From: Brachynemurus nebulosus
Taxonomy: Eukaryota > Arthropoda > Insecta > Neuroptera > Myrmeleontidae
DNA: 64,000 nt
Reading direction: 5' to 3'
NCBI GenBank assembly: GCA_035578155.1
Contig: JAPWDM010000007.1
Span: 34,012,413-34,076,412, forward strand
Every line of letters starts with the position of its first letter. Position 1 is the first letter of the stretch. The notes beneath the pieces were generated by a model. It was not told where the DNA came from and did no database searches. It saw nothing but the letters and a program-made list of their open reading frames with translations. A program made the position numbers and the translations under genes. Below, one piece after another: positions 44,351 through 55,301 of this stretch.

Positions 44351-46010
44351 TTATGATGTGTATTGTGTGCGTGTTTCATCCAAATATACAACAAACACTG
44401 GCTCAATGTAAGCCGCCATTGTAATTGCCTTGACTTGGAAATTATTAGTGAGCATAATAAATCAAATTATTCACTCGGATTAACTTGTTATATAATTAAA
44501 GATGGCAAATATTTCAAATGTTATCAATAGTGAGGCATCCATGCAATGTACTTGAAGCGTTCAACGTGGATTATTTGGGTGAAAATTTCTGGTGCAATCG
44601 GAAACTTTGAGTGCCTACGATCAAAATGATGCAAACCAACAAATTTCTCCTATGAGTAATATTCCCAGACACTTTTGTAGGTTTCCTTCTTTTTTGTCCT
44701 TGTCGTACACTTTTCAACACTACACCAGTGTCCTTAATCAGTGGTCTTTATTTAGTTTTTTTAAATATTTGACATAATAATATTTCATCTTCACAAAGTT
44801 AAAAAAATGATACTGTAAAGAAAAGTGAAATATGTTATTTTCAATTAGAATAAACTATTTTCGTTTGATTTTAACTGATTTGAAAATTCTAAGCAGTACA
44901 TATTGACATTCATTGATTTTTGTTTTTCAAAATTATATTTTTAATAGTATTAAATATTTTGCAATGAATCCAGTCATTCAGTTATTTTATGTATATGTTT
45001 ACAGTTAAGTTATAATATATCTTTAATGCCATTTGTTTTCCGTTTCTTTAAGAAATATTATTCTGTAATCAAATTATTATTGAATAAACAGAATTTACAT
45101 AAAAATATAAAACAGTGTTATTAACTTATTATTTATTATTATTTTGTAATCTAATGTTCAATTAGTACCCTATGCACTATTTATTTGTTTGACTGGAATT
45201 AGAAAAAGACAATTATCCGTTGACAAAGAAACTATCAAAAGTGTCTGGGAATATTTTTTCAACTCGGATAAAAAATCGGATAAAAAATCGTTTCCGACAA
45301 TATTCATCACTAGAAGCACGCGTATACGATCAGAACACTTACTAGTTTAGGTTTTATTTTTAGTAAATCCGAATAAAATCACTTGGTTAACCTTTAGGAA
45401 AACAATTTTTTCCGTAAGATAAAATTACTGCGGTGCAATGAAAGCCAATTAAAGTTTTTCCTTTAAATTCGAAAATCGAATTACACGGTGAAATTCATTC
45501 GGTTCACCCACTTTAATTTTATTTTCAGTATTTTGATTTTTTTTCTTTTTGTACTCCATAATATAATATTATCAACAATGGTAAAGGGGAAGAATAAAAA
45601 ATAAATTTATTATTGTTTGGTTGGTATTGATTTAGACGTCAAAACCAAACGTTCCAATTCGTTTTCAATATTAGAAAACAAAACAAAAATGGACTATACG
45701 AATTTTTTTACGAGTTTACCAACTTCAAAATTTTATTTTGTATAAGTTTATAATATTTGTGTGGTGATACCTTCCGGCTGACATCAAGATTGTTTTACTA
45801 TTAAAATTTATTTGTTTGATAATATTTAAATAATTTGAATCGAATTTAAAATATTTTGTGTCCACAGTACGAAAATACGTCACAAACGTTCTTTCATTTT
45901 ATTAAATTTCAGTTCTTACCACACCAGCACCAGTTCTATTTTTTATTATTTTCCTTGGAATAAATAATTTTGGCAGGTGATGCATATTTAATTTAAAGTA
46001 ACGATATTTA
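43742..46010. other. Intergenic stretch with a (TA)n tract
   Basis: AT-rich sequence, no recognised gene; the (TA)n tract is listed separately. The minus-strand frame at 43696-43962 overlaps the end of the inverted-repeat element and is not credible. Confidence 0.35.
44279..44348. repeat. (TA)n microsatellite
   Basis: About 70 bases of uninterrupted TA. Confidence 0.95.
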
Positions 46011-46013
46011 GAG

Positions 46014-46103
46014 GTGTTATAGTCTAGTGATTAACGATACATCTACAAACTGGAGGAAACACCGAACGAATCCTGAGGCAGTTGTACAATAAAAAAAAAA
46101 AAT
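46014..46103 (+). mobile_element. Possible tRNA-derived SINE head
   Basis: GGTGTTATAGTCTAGTGATT resembles a tRNA 5' half with an A box (TAGTCTAGTGATTAA). About 40 bases on, CCGAACGAATCC resembles a B box (GGTTCGAATCC), and an A-run follows at about 46091-46103. No cloverleaf with paired stems can be drawn confidently, so a functional tRNA is unlikely. There is no second copy in the window to confirm a SINE. Confidence 0.35.
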
Positions 46104-47712
46104 TATACATAAATCAAATATAGAGGGAGCAGTTAAAAAGCGGTTACCGGATCAATAAGTGGTGGCAAAGGTGTAGATCACTATACAGCTGGTCCGCTAA
46201 TATTTCAAGAGAAATCGTGATAAGAATAAACTCCTTTTGTTAATTTTTATTTATCAGAATTCTTTCAATTAAGATGGTTGACGCGTTAAAGAACGTATAA
46301 TATTTGAATTTGAATTTGTAATTACTTCAAAAAACTTATTTTGTAATTGAAAAATAATTTCATAATAAAAAAATGGACGTTCACAAATTATTAAATGCAC
46401 CTAAACAGTTAAAGTTTTTATCATTAAATCTTTACTACAAAGTATTTATTTTTCCGATTAAGTATTGGTTTTTGGTGTGTTTTGGAAGTTTTATCTTTCA
46501 TCATGCATGTTCATTCAAATAACACATTCAAAAGTCATTCACTTTAAATTTTTTTAATGTCCCAACCCACCTTAATGTGACAAAAAGTACGAAAACAGTA
46601 TTAAAACTTTTTCGAAATTTGGCAAAACAGTTCAAAGTACGAAAAATTGTATTGAAACGTTATTAAAGTACTTCCATATTCGTCTTTCTTTTTAAAGAAG
46701 CATTAAAAAATGTTTTTTTTCAGTAAAACAAAGGAAGATTATTTTTTATGACAACACTACTTCAAAATTTAACTAAACAACAAAAATATTATGCGTTCAT
46801 TTAAAATTTCCGAAAAAAAATATAATTTTCGTTAATTTATTACATAAATTTGAAAAAAATATCGTAAAAATATACAAAAAAATAATAAAAGTCTTTGAAG
46901 GTGAAATGACTTTTAGAAAACCTGTAATTTTAAGCACGAAAAATATTAAGTAAATAGTTCGATGTTATTTTTCTATTTATGGCCCTAATTTAATTTTATT
47001 TCCATCACTGAAAATTTCCAACTAAAAGCCGCTAAATAAAAATATATATGCGTTTGAACTAATGGATACTGTAACGTCCAAAAATATTTAAACGTACACA
47101 AACTGAAAAAGAATACCATAAACGTATGAAATTCCGTTACGATTTTAATGTACAACACTGTTCAAAGTTCGACCACATAACAGACCAAGTAATAATGGAA
47201 TTCACCATAGCTTATTATGTGTGTATAGGGTTTTTTAAACAATATATATGTATTATGTCTTTGAAATGATAATGCCCAAGAAAAAAGTAAGCGTAATTTA
47301 TTATCTTAAATAACATTACATTTGGGATCACTTTGGACGAGCCGAAACGTATTAATACGTACGGCGCACAGCATATGATTCGTATGAAATTTACGTAAAA
47401 TCGTTAGCTTTTGAATCAAGCCATCATTTCATCATATTCAGTGTTGCCATGCGTGGCTACAGTACAAGACAAAATAATATTTATTATTGTAAGAACGTTT
47501 TATAATTTCGATTGCTTGTGTTATCAATTACAGTATCAAAGTGTTCAATGGTGCAGGTTAACCCCCAGGAGGACTTTTTATTTTTAATAAGTGAATTTCC
47601 ATTTTGGAAAAAATTCACTGATTACAGCGCGTGTCATAAAAAGACCTGAGTACGGGACTAGGGCAGAAATCCGTTTTGAAGCCTCGAGAAACCGAAAATG
47701 AGGTTCACTAAA

Positions 47713-47716
<4 letters not shown>
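46104..47716. other. Intergenic stretch, nothing recognised
   Basis: AT-rich sequence. AAAGTACGAAAA-type motifs recur at 46584-46650, but no defined repeat unit is clear. Confidence 0.35.

Positions 47717-47780
<64 letters not shown>
47717..47780. repeat. (TA)n microsatellite
   Basis: About 63 bases of TA interrupted once by TG at about 47762. Confidence 0.95.
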
Positions 47781-47781
<1 letters not shown>

Positions 47782-48039
47782 ATTGGTTTTTTGCAAAATT
47801 TGGCCAGAATTCAAATTTTTTTTTGATTTTTTTTACACCATCGAAAAGAGCGTAAAAAATTACATAAGACAAGCTTTTAAAACATTGTTCTAAATGAACT
47901 AGATTTTGAAAAAAATTAAGAAATTTGCTGAATTTCTTTACAATAAATGCTTCATTGTTTTTATCATTACAATAACAATATTTATATCTGTTTCATTTTT
48001 CAAAATAAAAATTAACTAACTTTTTAAGAACGCGTCATC

Positions 48040-48895
48040 ACCGATTTTGAAAATTTGTTTACTGTTAGAGAGATAAACTATTTTAAATGGATATAAGTTA
48101 TGTTGTATGAGGTCTTCCAGGGTCCGAAAGTGCAAAAATAAATGAACGAATGAATGCTGTAGGTGGGTGGGAATTCGGAGCTCCCGTTGCACGTAGGCCA
48201 CCAAATACGGGCCCATTGTACCCCACGGCATCCAAGAGGGACTAGCTAGTGCCCAGTCCCTCATAGAAACTCAGGATTGCACTACAGTCTGCAGTCCTGA
48301 TGTCCTCGGAACTCAGTATTGGAGATCCAAGATACTTGCGTCTCAAGGATGACAATGCTTCACAAGAGCATAGAACATGGGACGAAGATTCGTCCTCCAA
48401 GCCGCACCTTCGGCAGAGAGGACTTTCCACTAATCCCATGATATGCAGGTGCTTTCTCAGGACGTTGTGCCCCGTGAGTATACCTGTTAAACGGCTCAGC
48501 TGTACCCTGCTTAGAGATAGTAATTCCTTTCTCCGTTTTAAACTGGGCAGTACTATAAGCTCTCGGGCCTGTCTGGCCGTTTTACACACTTCCCAGAGAT
48601 GGGCGTGCTGCCTTTTAGCCCAGTCATCCACAGCATACCTCACTTTCTGGAGCAAAAATAAAACTATTCAACCGATTTTGAAAATTTTTTCATTTTTAAA
48701 AATTTTATTTCATTTAAATACATCTATGCTATACTATATGAGATCCGCTAGGGTCCTGGAGACCCAAAAACGCCAAAAATTAACTACTCAACTGATTTTA
48801 AAAATTTTTTCACTGTTAGAGAGCTAAATTATTTTAAATGGATACAAATTATTATACAAGATTCGCCAGTGTCCAGTCTTTGGAAATTCACTATG
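48040..48895. repeat. 120-bp tandem repeat interrupted by a LINE fragment
   Basis: Units starting ACCGATTTTGAAAATTTTTT (or variants) are found at 48040, 48671 and 48791; the last two are 120 bases apart. Each unit contains GTTAGAGAG (or a decayed form), then TTTTAAATGGATA, and a GTCCAGTGTC-like or GGGTCC element. The first is separated from the others by the LINE fragment, so the LINE inserted into, or moved with, this array. Confidence 0.7.
48150..48655 (-). pseudogene. 3' end of a non-LTR retrotransposon (truncated ORF2 tail)
   Basis: The minus strand, from about 48655 to 48242, encodes DDWAKRQHAHLWEVCKTARQ ... LSRVQLSRLTGILTGHNVLR, then LVESPLCRRCGLEDESSSHV and LCSCEALSSLRRKYLG, ending at a stop. 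The run LTGH...LHxMG...CRxCG..E...HxLCxC is the zinc-knuckle-like tail after RNase H in jockey/LOA/I-type LINEs. About 90 bases after the stop look like its 3' UTR. The reverse transcriptase and endonuclease are missing, as in a normal 5'-truncated insertion. It is distinctly GC-richer than its surroundings, which suggests it is comparatively recent. The plus-strand frame at 48300-48827 is its shadow. Confidence 0.8.
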
Positions 48896-48899
48896 TTAT

Positions 48900-49640
48900 A
48901 CAGATGAAATGTATAATTTTAGTTGTCGACGACACCATAGGCTTTACCTACTGAATTCTAGAAGTAAATTGCATACCATATTTGAATTAAAATCATCTTG
49001 AAAATTTTGACATCAAGTGTACGTCAGCGAAACGACATCATGGATCACCAAAAAAAAAAAAATAAAAATAAATGCTCGGACGTAGGCACTGAATAAATCA
49101 ACCATACGATTACTACGATTATTTTTTTCACTATGGTTAATGTAACTAGTTTTCTGCAATATTTTATGGTAACAGATTTTCTCAATTTCCGACAATTTTT
49201 CAAATTTTCACCATACAATATTAAAATATACTTTTCATTGCCACAAATAAATCTTGTGACAATATTTTATTAACAAGATTTTAATATATTCAACACAATT
49301 TTGTCGTTTAACACTGTTGTGTCTCTATTTGTCCCGGTTTTTATTATCGTCTTTTTGTCTTCGTTTTCGCTTCTTTTTTTTTCTCTTTTCACGGCGAATA
49401 TGAATATTGTTTAACTTATGTCAAAACAATGAAAAATACTATTTTTATTTAAGTAATGTACAATATTATATAGAACAAATACTCTGTTTAGTGAATATGG
49501 CGCTGGAAAGAATGAAATTTATTGCCGCTTTTTGTATTGAAATAAACTTTTTAATATTTATTTGAAAGTCGGAAGTGTTTTTATGAAGTAATTGCCCCGG
49601 AACATAAAGCTTAGAATGTTTGGAAAAGAAAGATTTCAGA
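48900..49640. other. Intergenic stretch, nothing recognised
   Basis: AT-rich sequence with homopolymer runs. No supported feature. Confidence 0.35.
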
Positions 49641-49649
49641 AATAAGATG

Positions 49650-49885
49650 GGATAGTGTATCTACTCCACAAGTGTGGGGCTTCTCCCAAGATACACTCCG
49701 ACAATGGAACCAATTTCAAAAGGCTTTCACTGGCAGTGTAAACCGTACTGAGGAGTCATGGGGTTCGATTTCCGCAACCAGCTATGCCTGTGAAGGTTTT
49801 CTTGCAGTTTTCCCTCACAGTTGCAGTTGAACATTGGGATAGTTCCTTAAGCAGACCGCTATAAATGCAAATCTATCTTGTTAAA
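49650..49885 (+). mobile_element. Possible SINE fragment
   Basis: A patch of balanced composition in AT-rich surroundings. GGGGTTCGATTTCCGCAACC at 49763 is a strong RNA polymerase III B-box-like motif (GGTTCGANNCC), and TGGCAGTGTAAACCG about 34 bases upstream could be a weak A box. The following text (CAGCTATGCCTGTGAAGG) looks like a SINE body. There is no second copy here, so the call rests on the motif alone. Confidence 0.35.
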
Positions 49886-49889
49886 GGTT

Positions 49890-50766
49890 TTTATACAAAA
49901 AACAAAACTGATCGATAGTTAACTGAGACTACGCACCTTTCTTTCAAAATTTAAGATTCACAAGATTAAATTTTTTTATTTTTTTCTTTCATTCTCGAAT
50001 AACAGGTGTTGTAAAGTAACTTATTTTAAACTACGTACGAAGTTCTTGCAAAATATTTTCCAACTCCGTAAAAATCGATTTATATATTTTCAAATAAATA
50101 TAATTCCATCTGACTGTTGTGTTTGTTTTCCTTCAAGCTACTTAACTAAGCTTTAACTTATATTTTCTTTTGAATAAATAAGCACTTATTAACACTTACA
50201 TGGTAAAAAGAAAAATATTTTCTCAATGATTATTTAAGTGGCACTTTCATTATAGCACGGGAAAAATCATACAGTTCTTTCCATTTTCACTCGTCTACAA
50301 CGTTCCATTCATTCTAAATGTAGTTTGATTTGTGAAAATTTTTGAAGTATTGTTTATCTTACAATGTTCAACGTTGCGAAATATGTTATCTGTTTTCTCG
50401 ACGAATGAAAATTACCGGGAAATTGTTTTGTATGCAATAAAATTTGACGAAATGAACAGACGGTAACGGTATATTTCAAATCAGCGTGATTCGTTTGTCG
50501 ACTGAAGCGATATGTAATAGTTACGAAACGCCACGTATTATTGACTTGCAATATATATGATTATTTCAATATCACTTGCAAATGGTACAGGTGATGTGAT
50601 GGTGCATAAAGGAACGTTCAATGAAAAGCATATTCGAATTGTAAGTGGTTCATGTGTGCTTTAGTTTGTAAATACAGAGACGTAAAAAGAAATGACGGGC
50701 CCGGGGACAAAAAAAAAATTTTCAAACTTTTTCCCAAAAATATACAGTCGACGAACAAAAAAAAAC
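49890..50766. other. Intergenic stretch, nothing recognised
   Basis: AT-rich; the frame at 50354-50551 (minus) has no domain. Confidence 0.35.
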
Positions 50767-51195
50767 TTTTTTATTACTCATGCGGGAGAAGTACTAACTT
50801 GGCGCACACATTTCTGTACGCAAAATAGCTGTTTGCCCACTGTACTCTTCCCGCATACTTTTTTGCGTGTGGAAAGTAACTTTCCACACGCAAATTGACA
50901 ATAAAACACGCAAAGCCGCCTCTTCATAATTATTTCTATAGAAACCACTAACAAAGTAATTTAAACGATAATTAATTCAGAAAACAAAGACGAACACTTA
51001 AAAATATTATTTTAAAAAGTAATAAAAATGTCAAAAATAGTGATAATAATAGAAAAAAGTATGTGAAATTCGTAATAAAAAATAGTATGTGCAACTCGTG
51101 CGGGATTGTCGATTGTCCTACTCAAGCGAATGAGCGCACGAACGTAGTGAGTGCGCAATCGACAATTTCCCGCACTTATTGCACAATATACTATT
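50767..51195 (-). repeat. Interspersed repeat family C, copy 2
   Basis: Reverse-orientation copy of 501-979 with the same two ends (TTTTTTATTACTCATGC and TTATTGCACAATATACTATT). It is about 50 bp shorter. A palindrome AAGTATGCGGG/TACTCATGCGGG-type pairing near 50780-50860 and the GATTGTCGATTG hairpin near 51105-51170 occupy the two ends, so the family has a hairpin at each end. The frames at 50692 and 51063 cross these hairpins. Confidence 0.7.
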
Positions 51196-52580
51196 ACACA
51201 TTTGCCGGGTCTTCTTTCAGACTTTCAGAAAGTGTTTTCTTCTGTTCAATTTTTATGCACAATCAATTTTTGAAAGACAAAAAATAACACTTTAAACATC
51301 GGGCATTTAACACAACGCAACGACTAAAAAAAAGATAAAGTTTTGAAGTGACTTGAGAAACGGTTGACATTTTTTGAATTAATGTTGCGTAATACCAGTT
51401 TTTTCAAAAATATTCTATTATTATTTTTGTGTAAAAATGCTTTTAACCAAGCCTAATGGTTGCCATTTTTTCAATTTTTTTTTTGTTTTTGTTACCTCAA
51501 TTTTCTTACAAAAAATATTACAAATTTCTTACCGTTTCACATACGAACGAAAACGGTAAAGTCAATATTTACAAAAAAGACTCTAAAATAAAAATACAAT
51601 GAACATAAATTTTATAAATTGACACTAGTGCCATCTATACAACCTACACTTAGGTTCGGAGTATATAAATGAATAGAAATATATAAAAATATATGTGTGT
51701 ATCCAAAAAACATATATTATCGAGTATTTACATATGTAATTTAAGTTTTTATATATTTCAAATATTTTTTTCCTGGTCGTTTAGTACATCAATTTAGACC
51801 GCTGACTGGAAAGTTTTCTCGAAATTTAATGTGTGCGAAATTTATTCGGTGACCTTCTTTGTCAATTTCTAGAACGTGTATACTACAAAGTTAAATTAAT
51901 AGTACTGCACCACAAAATGAAACCGAATACGTTCATGATCAAATTATGGAAACCATATTTTTGATACGTAATAGTAGTACCTAGGGGATATCTCTAATCT
52001 AGGATATTTCTTAGCATAATATGCCTTAATTCGCGACCAAAAGATTTTTAGTGTTTAAAAAATATATTTTATCTACAACTACCATCAAATTGCTTGTTTA
52101 TTGTACAAAATACTACATAGGTAAGCTATGTTTTTACATACAGCTGTACAAAAAGTGGCTCTTTATACGCATGTGTACGTAAAATACCACAGGTTACTAC
52201 ATTTTTACTAATTTTTATATTGTATATTATATTAGAATCTGTACAAAAATTTTACCAAGGAACTGAATATTTACATTTGTTTTTAATTTTAAAATTCTAC
52301 ATAATTTTAATGAAATTTTTGTCGTTTATTGTGAATTTCATGTTAGTCGTAGATAAAGTATAGAACGTAACTCGGTTATAAGGCATATTACACACTCGCC
52401 CAATTACGCACTCGCCACTGTGTAATATGCAACTTACAATCTCTATCACGTAATATACTATTATTGCATCACCTCTTGCAAAATCTTATTAAAATTCAAT
52501 CTGAAGTATTTTAATAGAAATTTTTACACACATAAGAAAAAGAAAGTTTCAAAAAAGGTATCTCATTGTTACTGTATGAC
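51196..52580. other. Intergenic stretch, nothing recognised
   Basis: AT-rich, no supported feature. Confidence 0.35.
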
Positions 52581-52588
52581 CTTCCTAG

Positions 52589-53331
52589 TAGAGATGTCGA
52601 TTCTCCAAAAAAAAAAGATCGATTTTTGAATCGATTTAAATCGAAATTAAAAAAATCGATTCAAAAAAAATCGGCTAAAAAAAATCGATTCTGTGCGATC
52701 GATCTAAAAAATCGAAATTTTGAAAAGTTTACTAAAATTAGCTGATACTTTTTGTTAAAGGACTTAACGGATAGTACATGGGTGATATCGTGTAAAAACG
52801 CCTTACATTATATGTGTAAAGGCGATGAGTTAACTTTTCAATTACAATTATAGCAAATAACGCAATTGAATATGTAGGACGAATACCACGGAATGAACCA
52901 AGTTTATTCAAAACATTCAAACAAACTGACAAAAAACAATGTTTTCTAAATAAGTCGTTTTTGTGAGAAAGGGATCGTTTGCCAGATAGGTGGTCTTCCT
53001 TCCTTTTGTATTAATAGTCTTCTACTGATCAAGATACTGCGAATATATATGTAGTTATATAGAGCCATATGACGGGTTCGTTGATAACAACGAGTAAAAA
53101 GTAGCAATTAACAATAACGTTTTTGATGTTTACTTTTAACACATGTTTCTTTGTAGAATTACAATTAAAATGCAAATTACTTTTGGAAAAAATCGGTTAT
53201 CGATCTCTTACATTTAATAATCGATTCATAATCGATTCATAATCGATTCATAAATCGATTCAAACAAAAAAAATCGAAAAAAGAATTGATTTTTTAAGCT
53301 TCGATTAATCGATTTAAAATCGACATCTCTA
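52589..53331. mobile_element. hAT-type MITE with perfect 8-bp duplication
   Basis: Ends TAGAGATGTCGATT and AATCGACATCTCTA enclose 743 bases. Both flanks are CTTCCTAG (52581-52588 and 53332-53339), a perfect 8-bp duplication. Subterminal regions consist of repeated AATCGATTTAAATCG-like motifs on both sides. The frame at 52738-52932 (minus) has no transposase domain. Confidence 0.9.
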
Positions 53332-53339
53332 CTTCCTAG

Positions 53340-54972
53340 CGTTTTACCTGTGATCTATAATGGATTGAAAACTTCAAGTCTATGACAGAAAGGAAACGAA
53401 TTCGACAGATATATTAACCGAACTGAATTTCAACTAGGATAAAATTGTGTTAAACAGTTAAAATGGCATTTTTACACATTTTAGGAGTTGTAGTATATAA
53501 GATAGATTTTTTTTTATTTTTAAAATTGTTTTTTTATATTATGAAAATTTGTTTTTTTATTAAAAGGAAATGTCAATTTTGTTGATATCTCGACGATATT
53601 GGGTTTCATGTTACATACCAGTGTGTGAAGATTTCGTTTTTTCGCTGATACAAAATATATTTTCATATTTTGTGCAAATTCACCTTCACAGCAAATTTAA
53701 TATTTCATGTTAGGATACCCCCATATTTGTTGCGAACATTTTATGTGAATTATCAATTTATTTTCATAAAAAATAAAAAAAATAAAAGTGTAGCGTGGCG
53801 GAAAAATAAAATTTAAAATGAAAATCATTAAATTTTTTTTTATTCCTCGCAAGAAGAACGTTTTATGTTTTTTTTTTTTTTTTTGTAAATTTTTTGTGAA
53901 TTTTTCAGACACAGATTTTCAAATTTTTAAATTCTCAATTATTTACTAAAAAAAAAAGGAAAAATGGAATTGTGTTGTCACCTCACAAAAGAATTATAAA
54001 CCTGTTGTAAGTACTATTTTGACAACACTGATAAATTGTGTTACCTTGTGGTATTCCGTATTTGTTATATTAACACGTTGACGGTCATAAACATCGTACA
54101 TCGTCAAGTGAAACCTGACTGACTGTAATACAACGTTGTATAGCATTAACACACCACGCGCGGTGCAGCACATCAAAGACCTGTGGTACCTACCGTACCT
54201 GTTGTGCCTAGACAGAGATTGGAATAATAATAATTAGTGCATTAGTTGCCAAAGTGTCGGTTGAGTGTTTCGTCATAATCGCTCATGATCGTCAACGTGT
54301 TAATAAATGATTTGCGAGGATTTTTAAGTTCGAAGAGTAAAACACGCTCAAATTCTATAAGAACAAGAAACCCCACTACGGCTTTCAACGATTTCACTGA
54401 TATTTACAACTCTGTTGTATTGATAATTCATAATTTTGTATACGACTGTACCGATTTTACTCAGATTTCTTATTGTTAAAATTTTCTTATTTTCGCCCTT
54501 TTCTACTACTCTTCACACCTTCTACTACCACTGCCTCTTCACAAGATAAGGCACGACTGTAGAATGGTTTTCACTTGTTTAATAATGGTCACAGTAATCG
54601 AAACACGTCACATAAAAATGGTATCTTTTTTAAAGTAATATGTTTCATTTATTTACTCAATAATTTTATTTACTTTTTAAAAATATTCATAAAGAGAATA
54701 TAAAGAGAACAGTTACATTTATTACTACGGTGTACAAGCATTAAATAGAATAAACTCGAGGCAACCACCGCACGTTTAATAGGATAAACAGATCAGCCTG
54801 TAGATAAGCTAATGTCAAATAATTTGAATAGAACCCTATGAGTGGCTGTGAGTTGTAACATAAACATAAAAATTAATATCCGCCCTCGGGCACAACAAAT
54901 TTTATTGTTGTCGTTTATGAAATTATAAACATCCACCGTTATTATTAGTATAGTTACTGTCAATATTATATA
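53340..54972. other. Intergenic stretch, nothing recognised
   Basis: AT-rich with homopolymers at about 53865-53885. The frames at 53697, 53994 and 54793 (minus) and 54285 (plus) have no domain. Confidence 0.35.
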
Positions 54973-55090
54973 CAGGGTGTCAAACAAATAACTCTTATCC
55001 TTTTTGGGGGGTGACGCGACTGTTAATTCCGAAAAAATTCCTGCGGTTTACACCCCACAAAAGGACGAGAGTTATTTGTTTTACACCCTG
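54973..55090. mobile_element. CAGGGTG MITE, copy 5, internally deleted
   Basis: A 118-bp member of the family with CAGGGTGTCAAACAAATAAC and the complementary right end, flanked by TA. The centre segment GTGTCTACAGGGTGCTATGA seen in full-length copies is missing. Confidence 0.85.
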
Positions 55091-55244
55091 TATAGGACGT
55101 TCGAAATGTTGTAGGGTGGTCGGTTTAAAAATCTTCTGCATTTAGCCTTTTGAGTTCCATTCCAGGCCACAAAAATAACACTTACTATCCACGGTAAGTA
55201 ATATCCTATATTACTTAAGTTTAAAAAAATCGTGATAAGAACGC

Positions 55245-55301
55245 CGGTGACTTTACTACTTTCGTAATAATTACTATATTATGAAAGTAGTAAGGTCACC
55301 G
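55245..55301. repeat. Short perfect-end palindrome
   Basis: CGGTGACTTTACTACTTTCG and the complementary CGGTGACCTTACTACTTTC form 25-base arms with two mismatches around an AT-rich loop. It is either a small MITE core or a hairpin; no target duplication is readable. Confidence 0.6.

Noticed and set aside
48300..48827. 175-codon plus-strand frame
   Set aside because: It is the antisense shadow of the LINE tail and runs into the tandem repeat.
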